From Chitinophagaceae bacterium (GTDB taxonomy: Bacteria; Bacteroidota; Bacteroidia; Chitinophagales; Chitinophagaceae), in contig JAFMJI010000002.1 of assembly GCA_017853575.1 (NCBI GenBank), positions 186,001 to 250,000 on the forward strand: a stretch of DNA of 64,000 nt, in the 5' to 3' direction. Below are positions 49,022 to 56,410 of the stretch, piece after piece. The translations under genes were made by a program, and so were the position numbers. The notes below the pieces were generated by a model that was given only the letters and a program-made list of their open reading frames with translations, was not told the DNA's origin and searched no databases. Each line of letters begins with the position of its first letter. Within the stretch, counting starts at the first letter, position 1.

Positions 49022-49038
49022 TGTGTATTTAATACACA
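49022..49038. promoter_or_regulatory. Palindrome TGTGTATT-T-AATACACA, possible operator of the M20 gene
   Basis: Perfect 8-bp arms around one base, 15 bp upstream of the M20 peptidase start codon on the minus strand. The size and symmetry resemble a dimeric repressor site. No regulator gene is nearby. Confidence 0.4.
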
Positions 49039-49047
49039 ATAGATTCT

Positions 49048-49072
49048 TTAAATTTTTTATTAAAAAATTTAA
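49048..49072. repeat. A/T-only palindrome TTAAATTTTTTA-T-TAAAAAATTTAA
   Basis: Perfect 12-bp arms around one base, all A/T. It may be a bent or easily melted element or just chance in very A/T-rich DNA. It separates the M20 gene upstream region from the candidate small RNA promoter. Confidence 0.35.
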
Positions 49073-49090
49073 TTAAGTGAAAAACCTGAC

Positions 49091-49166
49091 TATATTTGAT
49101 CCACGATTGCGTGTCATATTCAGCCTTTGTACATCTGTATCAGATGCCACAAAGGCTGATTTTTTT
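49091..49166 (+). ncRNA. Candidate short plus-strand RNA: -7 box, about 20 nt and a terminator hairpin
   Basis: TATATTTG at 49091-49098 matches the -7 consensus. Some 20 bases after it stands a strong hairpin: outer arms TCAGCCTTTGT/ACAAAGGCTGA (49120-49130 and 49149-49159), inner arms CATCTG/CAGATG around TAT, then seven T bases (49160-49166). Plus-strand transcription would give an RNA of about 60 nt. No plus-strand gene lies upstream within 2.5 kb, and on the minus strand the hairpin has no T-tract, so it is not a good terminator for superoxide dismutase. It ends on the stop codon of that gene. No -33 TTTG is seen (TTTA at 49068-49071). Confidence 0.45.
49120..49166 (+). terminator. Intrinsic terminator, plus-strand orientation
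   Basis: The hairpin described for the candidate RNA: 11-bp outer stem, 6-bp inner stem and a T7 tract that overlaps the stop codon of the minus-strand superoxide dismutase gene. Confidence 0.75.
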
Positions 49167-49890
49167 ACGACAACTTTGTCAAACGATCTTCAACGAATTT
49201 CCAGTTAACTAAATTGAACCAATTGTTCACGTATTCTGCCCTGCGGTTTTGGTATTTCAAATAATAAGCATGTTCCCATACATCCAATCCAAGTAGAGGC
49301 ATTCCTTTGATGGTTGAAACATCCATGAGTGGGTTGTCTTGGTTTGGTGTAGAGCCAATCTGCAACAATTTGTTTTCATCCACATACAACCATGCCCATC
49401 CACTACCGAATCTGGTCATGGCAGCTTCAGATAATTTTGTTTTAAAATTTTCAAAGCTATTGAAACTGCTGAGTATGGACTGTTTCAATACCCCATCATG
49501 CAATACGGATGTGCCAGGTTGCATAGACTTCCAAAAGAGTTCGTGATTAAAATGTCCTCCACCGTTGTTGCGGAGCTTCGCGCTATACTTTGAAACTGAT
49601 TTCAAGGCATCTTCCAAAGAGAGATTGGCTCCTTTGAATTCTGCAATTGCAGCATCGTTTAGGTTTTTGGTATATGCTGAAGCGTGTTTTGTATAGTGTA
49701 TCTCCATTGTCATTGCATCAATATGCGGTTCCAGGGCATTAAACGCATATGGGAGAGGTGTTTGCGAAAATGGAGTAGTTTGTAAAAAATTTGCTTGAAC
49801 GGAATCAGGTATCAAAGAGGCTGTTCCAACTGCCATGCCTGCACCAATGGATTGTTTGATGAATTTTCTTCTTGGATGTTGTGTTGACAT
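49165..49890 (-). CDS. sod: Superoxide dismutase (Mn/Fe), Tat-exported
   Basis: Metal superoxide dismutase of 241 residues with an N-terminal twin-arginine signal (HPRRKFIKQSIGAGMAVG), so it should act in the periplasm. After the signal, PLPYAFNALEPHIDAMTMEIH starts the normal enzyme. Metal ligands are His65, His116 (NHELFW), Asp203 and His207 (DVWEHAYY). Gly112 and Gln184 (TPNQDNPLM) are Mn-type features. It lies 10 bp after the LptF/G gene on the same strand. An unusual residue is Ala70, where most homologues have His (KHH becomes KHA). Confidence 0.95.
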   Translation of the reverse strand: MSTQHPRRKFIKQSIGAGMAVGTASLIPDSVQANFLQTTPFSQTPLPYAFNALEPHIDAMTMEIHYTKHASAYTKNLNDAAIAEFKGANLSLEDALKSVSKYSAKLRNNGGGHFNHELFWKSMQPGTSVLHDGVLKQSILSSFNSFENFKTKLSEAAMTRFGSGWAWLYVDENKLLQIGSTPNQDNPLMDVSTIKGMPLLGLDVWEHAYYLKYQNRRAEYVNNWFNLVNWKFVEDRLTKLS

Positions 49891-49900
49891 ATAGATGAGT

Positions 49901-51349
49901 TTAAGTGAGGGAGCTGTTTCGAATGAAAGAAATCGATTTTATTTTTTTGAAAAGTCTAAAATAAAATTCATTGTTGAACAATTGTGAATCATTCATTGCT
50001 TTGTACACTAAAAATAGTCCAATTGGAAGCAATGTCATGCAGGATAACCAAATTCCCCAAAATGGAGGTAGGATTTCTTGCCGTACAAATTTTTCACCAA
50101 ACATATTCAGCAAGTGAAAAATCAGAAAAAAGACAACGGCAACCACCAGGGGCATTCCCAGCCCTCCCTTTCTTATAATGGATCCCAACGGAGCTCCAAT
50201 CAGAAATAACACCATGCAGGCAAATGATAGAGCGAATTTTTTATGCCAGGCGATGTGGTAGAGTCTGCTATCATAATTTCTTTGCTTGTCATCATATGCT
50301 ACAAGGTCCAATGCATTTTTTACCAGGTTGATTTTATCTGCCGCTTTTGAATAGGTCATTGTTTTTGCAGTATCTGGTATCGTTTGTCCATAACTGGTAA
50401 TATTGGATGGAATTTTTTTCAACAACGGAGTTTCTTTACCACCTTTCAGAAAAGTACTTGAACCAATAAAATGAACGGTTACTTCTTTTTGTACCCTGTT
50501 TCCTTCAATTTCATTCAAAATTTTCCTGATGGAGTCAGATGCATGATTCAGTTGTTTGACATTCAACATATCATAACTCCCTTTGAAAAGACTGTCAGGG
50601 GTTTTCATCATGTTAAAACTGCTCAGGTCAAATACTTTTTTATATTTCTTGAAACCAAGTCGATAGTAATCCGTTGCAACAGTATTGTATGGTCCTTTTT
50701 CTTGGTATCTCCATCCATTTTCTAAATCGAACTCAAGAAATTTTTTGTCATCACTCATATGCATTTTCCCTCTCTCGGCAGTGATGATGTTGTCCTGCAA
50801 AGAAAATTGACTTTCAAAAATGATGATATTACTGATGCTGCTTCCATCAGATGCCTTCTTCCCAACCTTGATCGCATAGCCAGGAATCTTGTCATAGAAA
50901 ATACCTTCTTTGATATCAAAGGCAGGCTTTGCAACCCTGATATCATACAGCATGGTTGCAAATTTCAAGTTGGCAACCGGCATCACATAGTTTGCAATTA
51001 AAAATGCTACAATACTCAATAGCACTGCAACAAACAATACTGGTCTCATGAAGCGCATCAATGAAATGCCTGAAGATTTTATTGCTACTAATTCAAAACT
51101 CTCACCCAGGTTCCCAAATGTCATGATGGAAGAAATCAAAATTGAAATCGGTAAAGAGTAAGGGATCACAGTTGTTGAAACATAGGCCGTTAATTCAGCG
51201 ATGTCAGCAATGCCTAAACCTTTCCCAACCAAATCATCAATGTACTTCCAGAAAAATTGCATCACCAATACAAAAAGGGTGATGAAGAAGGTCGCGATGA
51301 ACGGACCAATAAATGCTTTCAGAATTAATCTATCGAGTTTTTTGATCAT
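49901..51349 (-). CDS. LptF/LptG family permease (YjgP/YjgQ)
   Basis: Inner-membrane permease subunit of the lipopolysaccharide export ABC transporter, about 482 residues. Three membrane helices lie near each end (LDRLILKAFIGPFIATFFITLF and ISLMRFMRPVLFVAVLLSIVAFLIANYV; later LSFACMVLFLIGAPLGSIIRKGGLGMPLVVAV), with a long periplasmic beta-jellyroll part between them. The ORF-track TTG start overlaps the upstream stop; ATG 51349 is preferred. Whether it is the F or G subunit cannot be told. It is cotranscribed with the START-like gene and superoxide dismutase. Confidence 0.92.
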   Translation of the reverse strand: MIKKLDRLILKAFIGPFIATFFITLFVLVMQFFWKYIDDLVGKGLGIADIAELTAYVSTTVIPYSLPISILISSIMTFGNLGESFELVAIKSSGISLMRFMRPVLFVAVLLSIVAFLIANYVMPVANLKFATMLYDIRVAKPAFDIKEGIFYDKIPGYAIKVGKKASDGSSISNIIIFESQFSLQDNIITAERGKMHMSDDKKFLEFDLENGWRYQEKGPYNTVATDYYRLGFKKYKKVFDLSSFNMMKTPDSLFKGSYDMLNVKQLNHASDSIRKILNEIEGNRVQKEVTVHFIGSSTFLKGGKETPLLKKIPSNITSYGQTIPDTAKTMTYSKAADKINLVKNALDLVAYDDKQRNYDSRLYHIAWHKKFALSFACMVLFLIGAPLGSIIRKGGLGMPLVVAVVFFLIFHLLNMFGEKFVRQEILPPFWGIWLSCMTLLPIGLFLVYKAMNDSQLFNNEFYFRLFKKIKSISFIRNSSLT

Positions 51350-51351
51350 CC

Positions 51352-51729
51352 TCAATTTCCCAACCTGTGGAAGAGATCATGTACTTGAACATCCCAAAGT
51401 CTAGTTTGATCTGCAATATCTTTTTTCTCTGCAAAATCTTTGATGATCAAGATCGTTTGTCCACTTACTTCTGTTTTCTCAATGGCAAATTCAAAGTATT
51501 CGTTTTTAGGAGCATGCAGCCATCTATAACGAATGAATTTGTCTGCCTCTGCATCCAATACTTCTGCCTTATCTGTTGAACCGTTCCAGGAAAAACTAAA
51601 GATATTATCTCTTTCATCAACCTTATCTGCGAACCATTCTTGCAGTCCGGAGGGAGATGAAAGAAATTCATAAAGAATATTAGGTGAACAACGAACAGGG
51701 TACTCTACGGAAAATAATTGTTTACTCAT
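51352..51729 (-). CDS. START-like/SRPBCC domain protein
   Basis: A 125-residue cytoplasmic protein of the Bet v 1/AHSA1-like fold: SVEYPVRCSPNILYEFLSSPSGLQEWFADKV at the start, FSFSWNGSTDKAEVLD in the middle, and a C-terminal helix (RLWDVQVHDLFHRLGN). Such proteins bind hydrophobic ligands, but the function of this Bacteroidota group is unknown. It is the first gene of a minus-strand unit; the LptF/G ATG is 2 bp past its stop. Confidence 0.88.
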   Translation of the reverse strand: MSKQLFSVEYPVRCSPNILYEFLSSPSGLQEWFADKVDERDNIFSFSWNGSTDKAEVLDAEADKFIRYRWLHAPKNEYFEFAIEKTEVSGQTILIIKDFAEKKDIADQTRLWDVQVHDLFHRLGN

Positions 51730-51970
51730 GTAAAATTAAATTGAACTCATTACCACAATATATCTGTGCACCTTGCAATGATAGAAAAATATCGGAATTG
51801 AAAAAATATAATTTCATGTTTCTTTCCAACTTTTTCCAGGGGATTATCCCCAGGCAGTAGCTTAGCGTGCAAAATAGTGAATATCAGCACGTTGTGATAT
51901 TTTATGGCTGATTTTTGACAATTACATGGTTGATTTAACAATTCATTGAATAAATGCATGCTTTTTTATT

Positions 51971-51987
51971 ATCGCAATGTTTGCGAT
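51971..51987. promoter_or_regulatory. Inverted repeat ATCGCAA-TGT-TTGCGAT near the ffh promoter
   Basis: Perfect 7-bp arms around 3 bases, 19 bp before the ffh -7 box. It contains a TTTG (51980-51983) in the region where the -33 element is expected, so it is a candidate operator. Function inferred. Confidence 0.4.
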
Positions 51988-52006
51988 GGCACCAAGAGCG
52001 AATGCT

Positions 52007-52014
52007 TAATTTTG
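52007..52014 (+). promoter_or_regulatory. -7 box (TAATTTTG) of ffh
   Basis: Exact TAnnTTTG match 42 bp before the ffh ATG at 52057. The nearest TTTG is 23 bp upstream, slightly beyond the usual 19-21 bp. Confidence 0.55.
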
Positions 52015-52056
52015 CAAAAATTTTCATCCAGCATAACTGGAGTAAATCAATCAAAT

Positions 52057-53373
52057 ATGTTTGAAAATCTAAGTGAAAAAATTGCTTCTGCATTTAAGCA
52101 AATCAAAGGTGAGGGGAGAATTACAGATTTAAATATTGCCAATACCATCAAAGACATCCGCAAGGCCTTGTTGGATGCCGACGTCAATTTTAAAATTGCC
52201 AAAGAATTCACCGATCGTGTGAAGGAAAAAGCGATTGGACAAAAAGTACTTTCTGCTGTTAGTCCAGGTCAGTTAATGGTAAAAATTGTGCAGGATGAAC
52301 TCACTTCTTTAATGGGTGGATCAGCAAGCAATTTTGAAATCAATGGAAATCCTGCCATTATTTTGATTGCCGGATTACAAGGTTCAGGTAAAACCACCTT
52401 CAGTGGTAAACTTGCCAACTACCTCAAATCACAAAAAGGTAAATCCCCTTTGTTGGTTGCGGCAGATGTATATCGTCCTGCGGCAGTTGATCAGCTTAAA
52501 GTATTGGGTTCTCAGATTGGAATTGATGTATATGCAGAGCCTGAAAACAAAGACCCTAAAATTATTGCAGCGAATGCGCTGCAATTTGCAAAGTCAAATA
52601 ATAAAAATGTTGTCATCATAGATACTGCAGGTCGTTTGGCCATTGATGAAGAAATGATGAATGAAGTAGCAGGACTCAAAGATTTTCTAAAACCCCAGGA
52701 AATTTTATTTGTGGTGGATGCCATGATTGGTCAGGACGCGGTGAATACAGCCAAGGCCTTCAATGATCGATTGGATTTTACAGGTGTTGTACTTACCAAG
52801 TTAGATGGTGATACAAGAGGTGGTGCTGCACTATCAATCAAATACACCGTTCAAAAACCAATCAAATTTGCTAGTAGTGGTGAGAAGATGGATACACTTG
52901 ATGTGTTTCATCCAGATAGGATGGCTCAGAGAATTTTAGGAATGGGTGATATCGCAACACTCGTTGAAAAAGCACAAGCTCAATTTGATGAGGAGCAAGC
53001 TAAAAAATTAGAAAAGAAAATTAGAAAAAATCAATTTGATTTTCAAGACTTCTTAGACCAGCTGCAACAAATCAAAAAGATGGGTAACCTCAAAGATTTG
53101 ATGGGGATGATTCCCGGAATTGGCAAAGCAATGAAGGACATAGACATAAGTGATGATGCATTCAAGGGAGTAGAGTCTATCATCAAATCCATGACACCTG
53201 AGGAAAGACAGAATCCCGACATCATAGATATGAACCGAAAGAAAAGGATATCGAAAGGCTGTGGAAGAGATATGACCGAAATCAATCAATTTTTTAAACA
53301 ATTTGATCAGATGAAGTCGATGATGAAAAACATGAATAACATGCCCTCCCTCGGAAGAATGGGCAGAAGATGA
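52057..53373 (+). CDS. ffh: Signal recognition particle GTPase
   Basis: SRP54 homologue of 438 residues from ATG 52057 (MFENLSEKIASAFKQIKGEG); the ORF track adds a 37-codon extension that crosses the promoter. N domain 1-95, G domain with P-loop GLQGSGKTT (106-114), DTAGR and TKLDGD, then the methionine-rich M domain (about 300-438) that binds 4.5S RNA and signal peptides. The C terminus is MKSMMKNMNNMPSLGRMGRR. It lies upstream of rpsP, as in many bacteria. Confidence 0.98.
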   Translation: MFENLSEKIASAFKQIKGEGRITDLNIANTIKDIRKALLDADVNFKIAKEFTDRVKEKAIGQKVLSAVSPGQLMVKIVQDELTSLMGGSASNFEINGNPAIILIAGLQGSGKTTFSGKLANYLKSQKGKSPLLVAADVYRPAAVDQLKVLGSQIGIDVYAEPENKDPKIIAANALQFAKSNNKNVVIIDTAGRLAIDEEMMNEVAGLKDFLKPQEILFVVDAMIGQDAVNTAKAFNDRLDFTGVVLTKLDGDTRGGAALSIKYTVQKPIKFASSGEKMDTLDVFHPDRMAQRILGMGDIATLVEKAQAQFDEEQAKKLEKKIRKNQFDFQDFLDQLQQIKKMGNLKDLMGMIPGIGKAMKDIDISDDAFKGVESIIKSMTPEERQNPDIIDMNRKKRISKGCGRDMTEINQFFKQFDQMKSMMKNMNNMPSLGRMGRR

Positions 53374-53421
53374 TTTAAATCATTAATAATCAACGCATTT
53401 TTTTATTCAAACAGGTTTCTC

Positions 53422-53429
53422 TATATTTG
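53422..53429 (+). promoter_or_regulatory. -7 box (TATATTTG) upstream of rpsP
   Basis: Exact TAnnTTTG match 47 bp before the rpsP ATG and 48 bp after the ffh stop. Gives rpsP its own promoter and a leader of about 40 nt. Confidence 0.6.
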
Positions 53430-53476
53430 CGGTCCGTTAAAATTTATTGATCACCCACTAAAAATTTTTATTTTTT

Positions 53477-53956
53477 ATGGCTGTTAAAATCCGACTCCAG
53501 CGTCATGGAAGCAAAAAGCGTCCATTTTATTTCATCGTAGTTGCAGATTCTCGTTCTCCACGCGATGGTAAGTTTATCCAGAAAATTGGAACCTACAATC
53601 CACTTACACATCCAGCCACTGTGTTGGTAGACCGTCAGAAAGCATTGGAATGGTTAAACAATGGTGCACAACCTACAGATACTGTTCGCAAGATTCTTTC
53701 TACAAAAGGTGTATTGTATTTGAAGCATTTGTTACGTGGTGTAACACTTGGATTGTTTGATCAAGAAGCTGCTATGACAAAGTTTGAAGCATGGCACCAA
53801 GATCAAGAGTCTAAGTTGAGAATACGCCAAGAAGCTGCTGCAAAAGAACGTCGTGCACGTCGCATGGAAGCTGCAAAGCCTAGACCAAAAAAAGTAGCTG
53901 CACCTGCAGCACCTGAAGCAGATCAATCTGCTGAGGCTGCACCTGCTGCTGAATAA
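53477..53956 (+). CDS. rpsP: 30S ribosomal protein S16
   Basis: S16 assembles early on 16S rRNA. The core covers residues 1-80 ([50 protein letters not shown]). The protein has 159 residues, nearly twice the usual 80-90. The extra tail holds a charged helix ([18 protein letters not shown]) and an Ala/Pro/Glu-rich end ([17 protein letters not shown]), an extension common in Bacteroidota. A terminator follows the stop and reaches the rimM start. Confidence 0.98.
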   Translation: MAVKIRLQRHGSKKRPFYFIVVADSRSPRDGKFIQKIGTYNPLTHPATVLVDRQKALEWLNNGAQPTDTVRKILSTKGVLYLKHLLRGVTLGLFDQEAAMTKFEAWHQDQESKLRIRQEAAAKERRARRMEAAKPRPKKVAAPAAPEADQSAEAAPAAE

Positions 53957-53975
53957 ATAAGCGAATTTAATTTCT

Positions 53976-54004
53976 AAAGCCTCGTACCAAACGAGGCTTT
54001 TTTT
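53976..54004 (+). terminator. Intrinsic terminator touching the rimM start codon
   Basis: AAAGCCTCGT-ACCAA-ACGAGGCTTT is a perfect 10-bp stem followed by TTTT; together seven T bases (53998-54004) precede the rimM ATG at 54005. It ends the rpsP transcript and could limit rimM expression to read-through. Confidence 0.85.
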
Positions 54005-54526
54005 ATGATGGAAAACTACGTTGTCATAGGAAAATTTGTTTCAACCTTTGGTCTAAAAGGTGAATTGGTATTGGAGCATCATTTAGGTGAAGAAATCGAT
54101 CCGCTTGCAATTAAAGTTGTTTTTATTGAGGAGAAAGGAGGAAAATTCATGCCCTATTTTGTATCCTCCGCCAAAATAAAAAGCGAAACAGAATTATTGA
54201 TAACACTGGAAGGAATAGATGCACCTGAAAAAGGAAAAATGTTTCTGCGTAAACAAATTTGGTTGCCGGAAAACGAAGTGAAATTGCAGGCATCTAAAAA
54301 TTCACCCATCGCATTGCTTGGTTTTACAGTGTATGATCAAAAAAATGAATTGGGAAAAGTATTGGAAGTAATTGAACAGCCTATGCAAGTGCTGTTGAGA
54401 GTTGATTTCAAAGGAAATGAAATCTTCGTTCCACTCAATGAAAGTACATTGATCAAAATCGATCATAAAAAAGAAAAAATTACTGTAGAGCTTCCAGCAG
54501 GTCTTCTGGATATTTATATAAATTGA
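54005..54526 (+). CDS. rimM: Ribosome maturation factor RimM
   Basis: A 173-residue factor that binds S19 and helps 30S head maturation. The N-terminal beta-barrel starts with VVIGKFVSTFGLKGELVLEHH, and the PRC-barrel domain follows at about 98-170 (NELGKVLEVIEQPMQVLLRV, FVPLNE, LPAGLLDIYI). Two ATG codons stand at 54005 and 54008; either fits. The start is directly against the terminator after rpsP, leaving no room for a separate leader in a read-through mRNA. trmD does not follow. Confidence 0.96.
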   Translation: MMENYVVIGKFVSTFGLKGELVLEHHLGEEIDPLAIKVVFIEEKGGKFMPYFVSSAKIKSETELLITLEGIDAPEKGKMFLRKQIWLPENEVKLQASKNSPIALLGFTVYDQKNELGKVLEVIEQPMQVLLRVDFKGNEIFVPLNESTLIKIDHKKEKITVELPAGLLDIYIN

Positions 54527-54545
54527 ACATGCATATTACTTCAGC

Positions 54546-55700
54546 ATGTCTGTTCAGCAATCTTATATAGCACACTTTGATCTTGATGCATTTTTTGTAT
54601 CAGTCGAAAGAATACTGAACCCATCTTTGGAGAGTAAACCCCTGATCATCGGCGGTTCAAAAGACCGGGGAGTGGTGAGTACATGCAGTTATGAAGCAAG
54701 AAAATTTGGCATTCACTCTGCCATGCCAATGTCAAGGGCACATCTACTTTGTCCGAATGGAATTTTTATGAAAGGTTCCAGTGGACAATACAGCAAGTTC
54801 TCTCAATGGGTAACTGATATTATTGCAGCAAAGGCTCCATTGTTTGAAAAGGCTTCTATTGACGAGTTTTACATTGACCTTACGGGTATGGACCGATTCT
54901 TTGATCCATTGAAATGGACAATTGATTTACGCAATGAAATCATGGAAATAACAAGGTTGCCAATATCATTTGGCTTGGCCTCCAACAGGATGGTAGCAAA
55001 AATTGCAACCAATGTTGCCAAGCCAAATGGATATATTCATGTCTTGCCAGGAAAGGAAAAAGAATTTCTTGCACCTCTTCAAGTAGGGAGTATTCCTGGA
55101 GTGGGTGAACATACGCTGAAAAAAATGCATGAGCTAGGTATTCTCTTTATTAAAGACCTTGCAGCATATCCACTTCATTTGCTTGAATTGAATTTTGGAT
55201 CCTATGGAGCATCACTTGCCAGAAAAGCAAATGGAGAGTCTGATGCAGAAGTATACACCTCGTATGATGCAAAATCTGTCTCAACCGAACATACCTTTTT
55301 TGAAAATGTAGATGATCTCACATTCCTGGAAAATTCATTGCTGAAAATGTCTGAAAAACTTGGGTATGAATTGAGACGCGATCAAAAATCGTCAAAATGT
55401 ATTGCAGTCAAATTACGTTACCCTGATTTCGAGACCCATACCAAACAGATTAGTATTCATCCAACTTCATTTGATGATGAAATTTTCAATGCGGCAAAAC
55501 AACTCTTCCATCAGCTCTATGATGTAAAAAAGAAAATTCGTCTGCTGGGTGTTCGTTGCAGTGATTTGACATCTTCCAGTGTTCAGACCAATATCTTCGA
55601 AAATAAAATTCAAAAATCAAATCTCTATTCTGCCATTGATGATGTTAAATCACGTTTTGGCAAAAACCTACTCGGAAAGGCTGGTATCAAGAAATCTTAA
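54546..55700 (+). CDS. dinB: DNA polymerase IV (Y family)
   Basis: Translesion polymerase of 384 residues. The catalytic carboxylates are in FDLDAFFVSVE (Asp12) and SIDEFYIDL (Asp106, Glu107). A helix-hairpin-helix region (VGSIPGVGEHTLKKMHELGI) and the little-finger domain follow (EHTFFENVDDL, KLRYPDFETHTKQIS). The C terminus lacks a clear beta-clamp peptide. No LexA-type SOS box was recognised upstream. It lies 19 bp after rimM. Confidence 0.96.
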   Translation: MSVQQSYIAHFDLDAFFVSVERILNPSLESKPLIIGGSKDRGVVSTCSYEARKFGIHSAMPMSRAHLLCPNGIFMKGSSGQYSKFSQWVTDIIAAKAPLFEKASIDEFYIDLTGMDRFFDPLKWTIDLRNEIMEITRLPISFGLASNRMVAKIATNVAKPNGYIHVLPGKEKEFLAPLQVGSIPGVGEHTLKKMHELGILFIKDLAAYPLHLLELNFGSYGASLARKANGESDAEVYTSYDAKSVSTEHTFFENVDDLTFLENSLLKMSEKLGYELRRDQKSSKCIAVKLRYPDFETHTKQISIHPTSFDDEIFNAAKQLFHQLYDVKKKIRLLGVRCSDLTSSSVQTNIFENKIQKSNLYSAIDDVKSRFGKNLLGKAGIKKS

Positions 55701-55710
55701 AGTCTACTTA

Positions 55711-55742
55711 TTTGGTAGAGTAAAAAAATCCTATTACATTTG
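55711..55742 (+). promoter_or_regulatory. Full Bacteroidota promoter TTTG-N20-TACATTTG of the peroxiredoxin gene
   Basis: TTTG at 55711-55714, a 20-bp spacer and TACATTTG at 55735-55742 match the consensus in every fixed base. The ATG at 55760 lies 17 bp after the -7 box. Confidence 0.75.
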
Positions 55743-55759
55743 TTGCCTAAAATGATTTT

Positions 55760-56389
55760 ATGGCATTACACTTAGGAGACGATGCTCCAAATTTCAAAGC
55801 ACTTACGACTGAAGGAGAAATTGATTTTTATGAATATCTGGGAGATTCCTGGGGAGTATTGTTCTCACACCCTGCAGATTTCACACCTGTATGTACCACT
55901 GAGTTAGGAAGAACTGCTTTATTGAATGAAGAGTTTGCAAAGAGGAATGTGAAAGTACTGGCAGTAAGTGTTGACTCATTGGATAAACACAAGCAATGGG
56001 TGAGCGATATCAACGAAACACAACACTGCAGTGTTGATTTTCCGATTATTGCAGATGAAGACAGAAAAGTTGCAACATTGTATGATATGATTCATCCAAA
56101 TGCGTCTGCTACATTCACAGTACGGTCATTGTTCATCATTGGTCCGGATAAAAAATTAAAATTATACATTACCTATCCTGCATCCACTGGAAGAAATTTT
56201 GTTGAGGTGCTTCGTGTAATTGACTCACTTCAATTGACTGCAAAACACAGTGTGGCAACTCCAGCAGATTGGAAACATGGAGAAGATGTGATTGTTGTTC
56301 CTGCAGTTTCTACCGAGGATGCAATCAAGAAATTTCCTAAGGGTGTTAAAGTCATGAAGCCTTATTTAAGATACACACCAGAACCATAA
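55760..56389 (+). CDS. 1-Cys peroxiredoxin (Prx6-type)
   Basis: Thiol peroxidase of 209 residues that reduces hydrogen peroxide and organic peroxides. The active site PADFTPVCTTE has peroxidatic Cys45 and Thr42. The Prx6-type signatures FPIIADEDRKVATLYDMI and LKLYITYPASTGRNFVEVLRVIDSLQ follow, and KHGEDVIVVPAVS-like WKHGEDVIVVPAVS marks the C-terminal domain. Only one other Cys (Cys90) is seen, not at a typical resolving position. It has a perfect promoter of its own. Confidence 0.96.
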   Translation: MALHLGDDAPNFKALTTEGEIDFYEYLGDSWGVLFSHPADFTPVCTTELGRTALLNEEFAKRNVKVLAVSVDSLDKHKQWVSDINETQHCSVDFPIIADEDRKVATLYDMIHPNASATFTVRSLFIIGPDKKLKLYITYPASTGRNFVEVLRVIDSLQLTAKHSVATPADWKHGEDVIVVPAVSTEDAIKKFPKGVKVMKPYLRYTPEP

Positions 56390-56398
56390 AGGAATGAC

Positions 56399-56406
56399 TA
56401 CCTTTG
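56399..56406 (+). promoter_or_regulatory. -7 box (TACCTTTG) immediately upstream of rlmN
   Basis: Exact TAnnTTTG match with only four bases (CTGC) between it and the rlmN ATG at 56411. No -33 TTTG at the expected distance. If active, the mRNA is leaderless. Confidence 0.5.
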
Positions 56407-56410
56407 CTGC

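Larger units (their letters stand above)
51730..52056. other. 327-bp intergenic region between START-like gene and ffh
   Basis: This is the largest gap in the window. The ORF track extends ffh leftwards to 51946, but the ffh protein begins at ATG 52057. The gap holds: GGGGAT-T-ATCCCC (51839-51851); AATATCA-N8-TGATATT (51880-51901); ATCAGC-N18-GCTGAT followed by five T bases (51883-51917), a weak plus-strand terminator; ATCGCAA-TGT-TTGCGAT (51971-51987); and the ffh -7 box TAATTTTG (52007-52014). No tRNA, signal recognition particle RNA core or other known RNA was recognised. Confidence 0.7.

Noticed and set aside
51836-51918. Possible signal recognition particle or 6S RNA near ffh
   Set aside because: The conserved GGAAGCAGCC-type core and a long 6S-type rod were not found; only short inverted repeats are present.
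51946-52056. N-terminal extension of the ffh ORF
   Set aside because: It spans the inverted repeat and -7 box; Ffh proteins begin at MFENLSEK.
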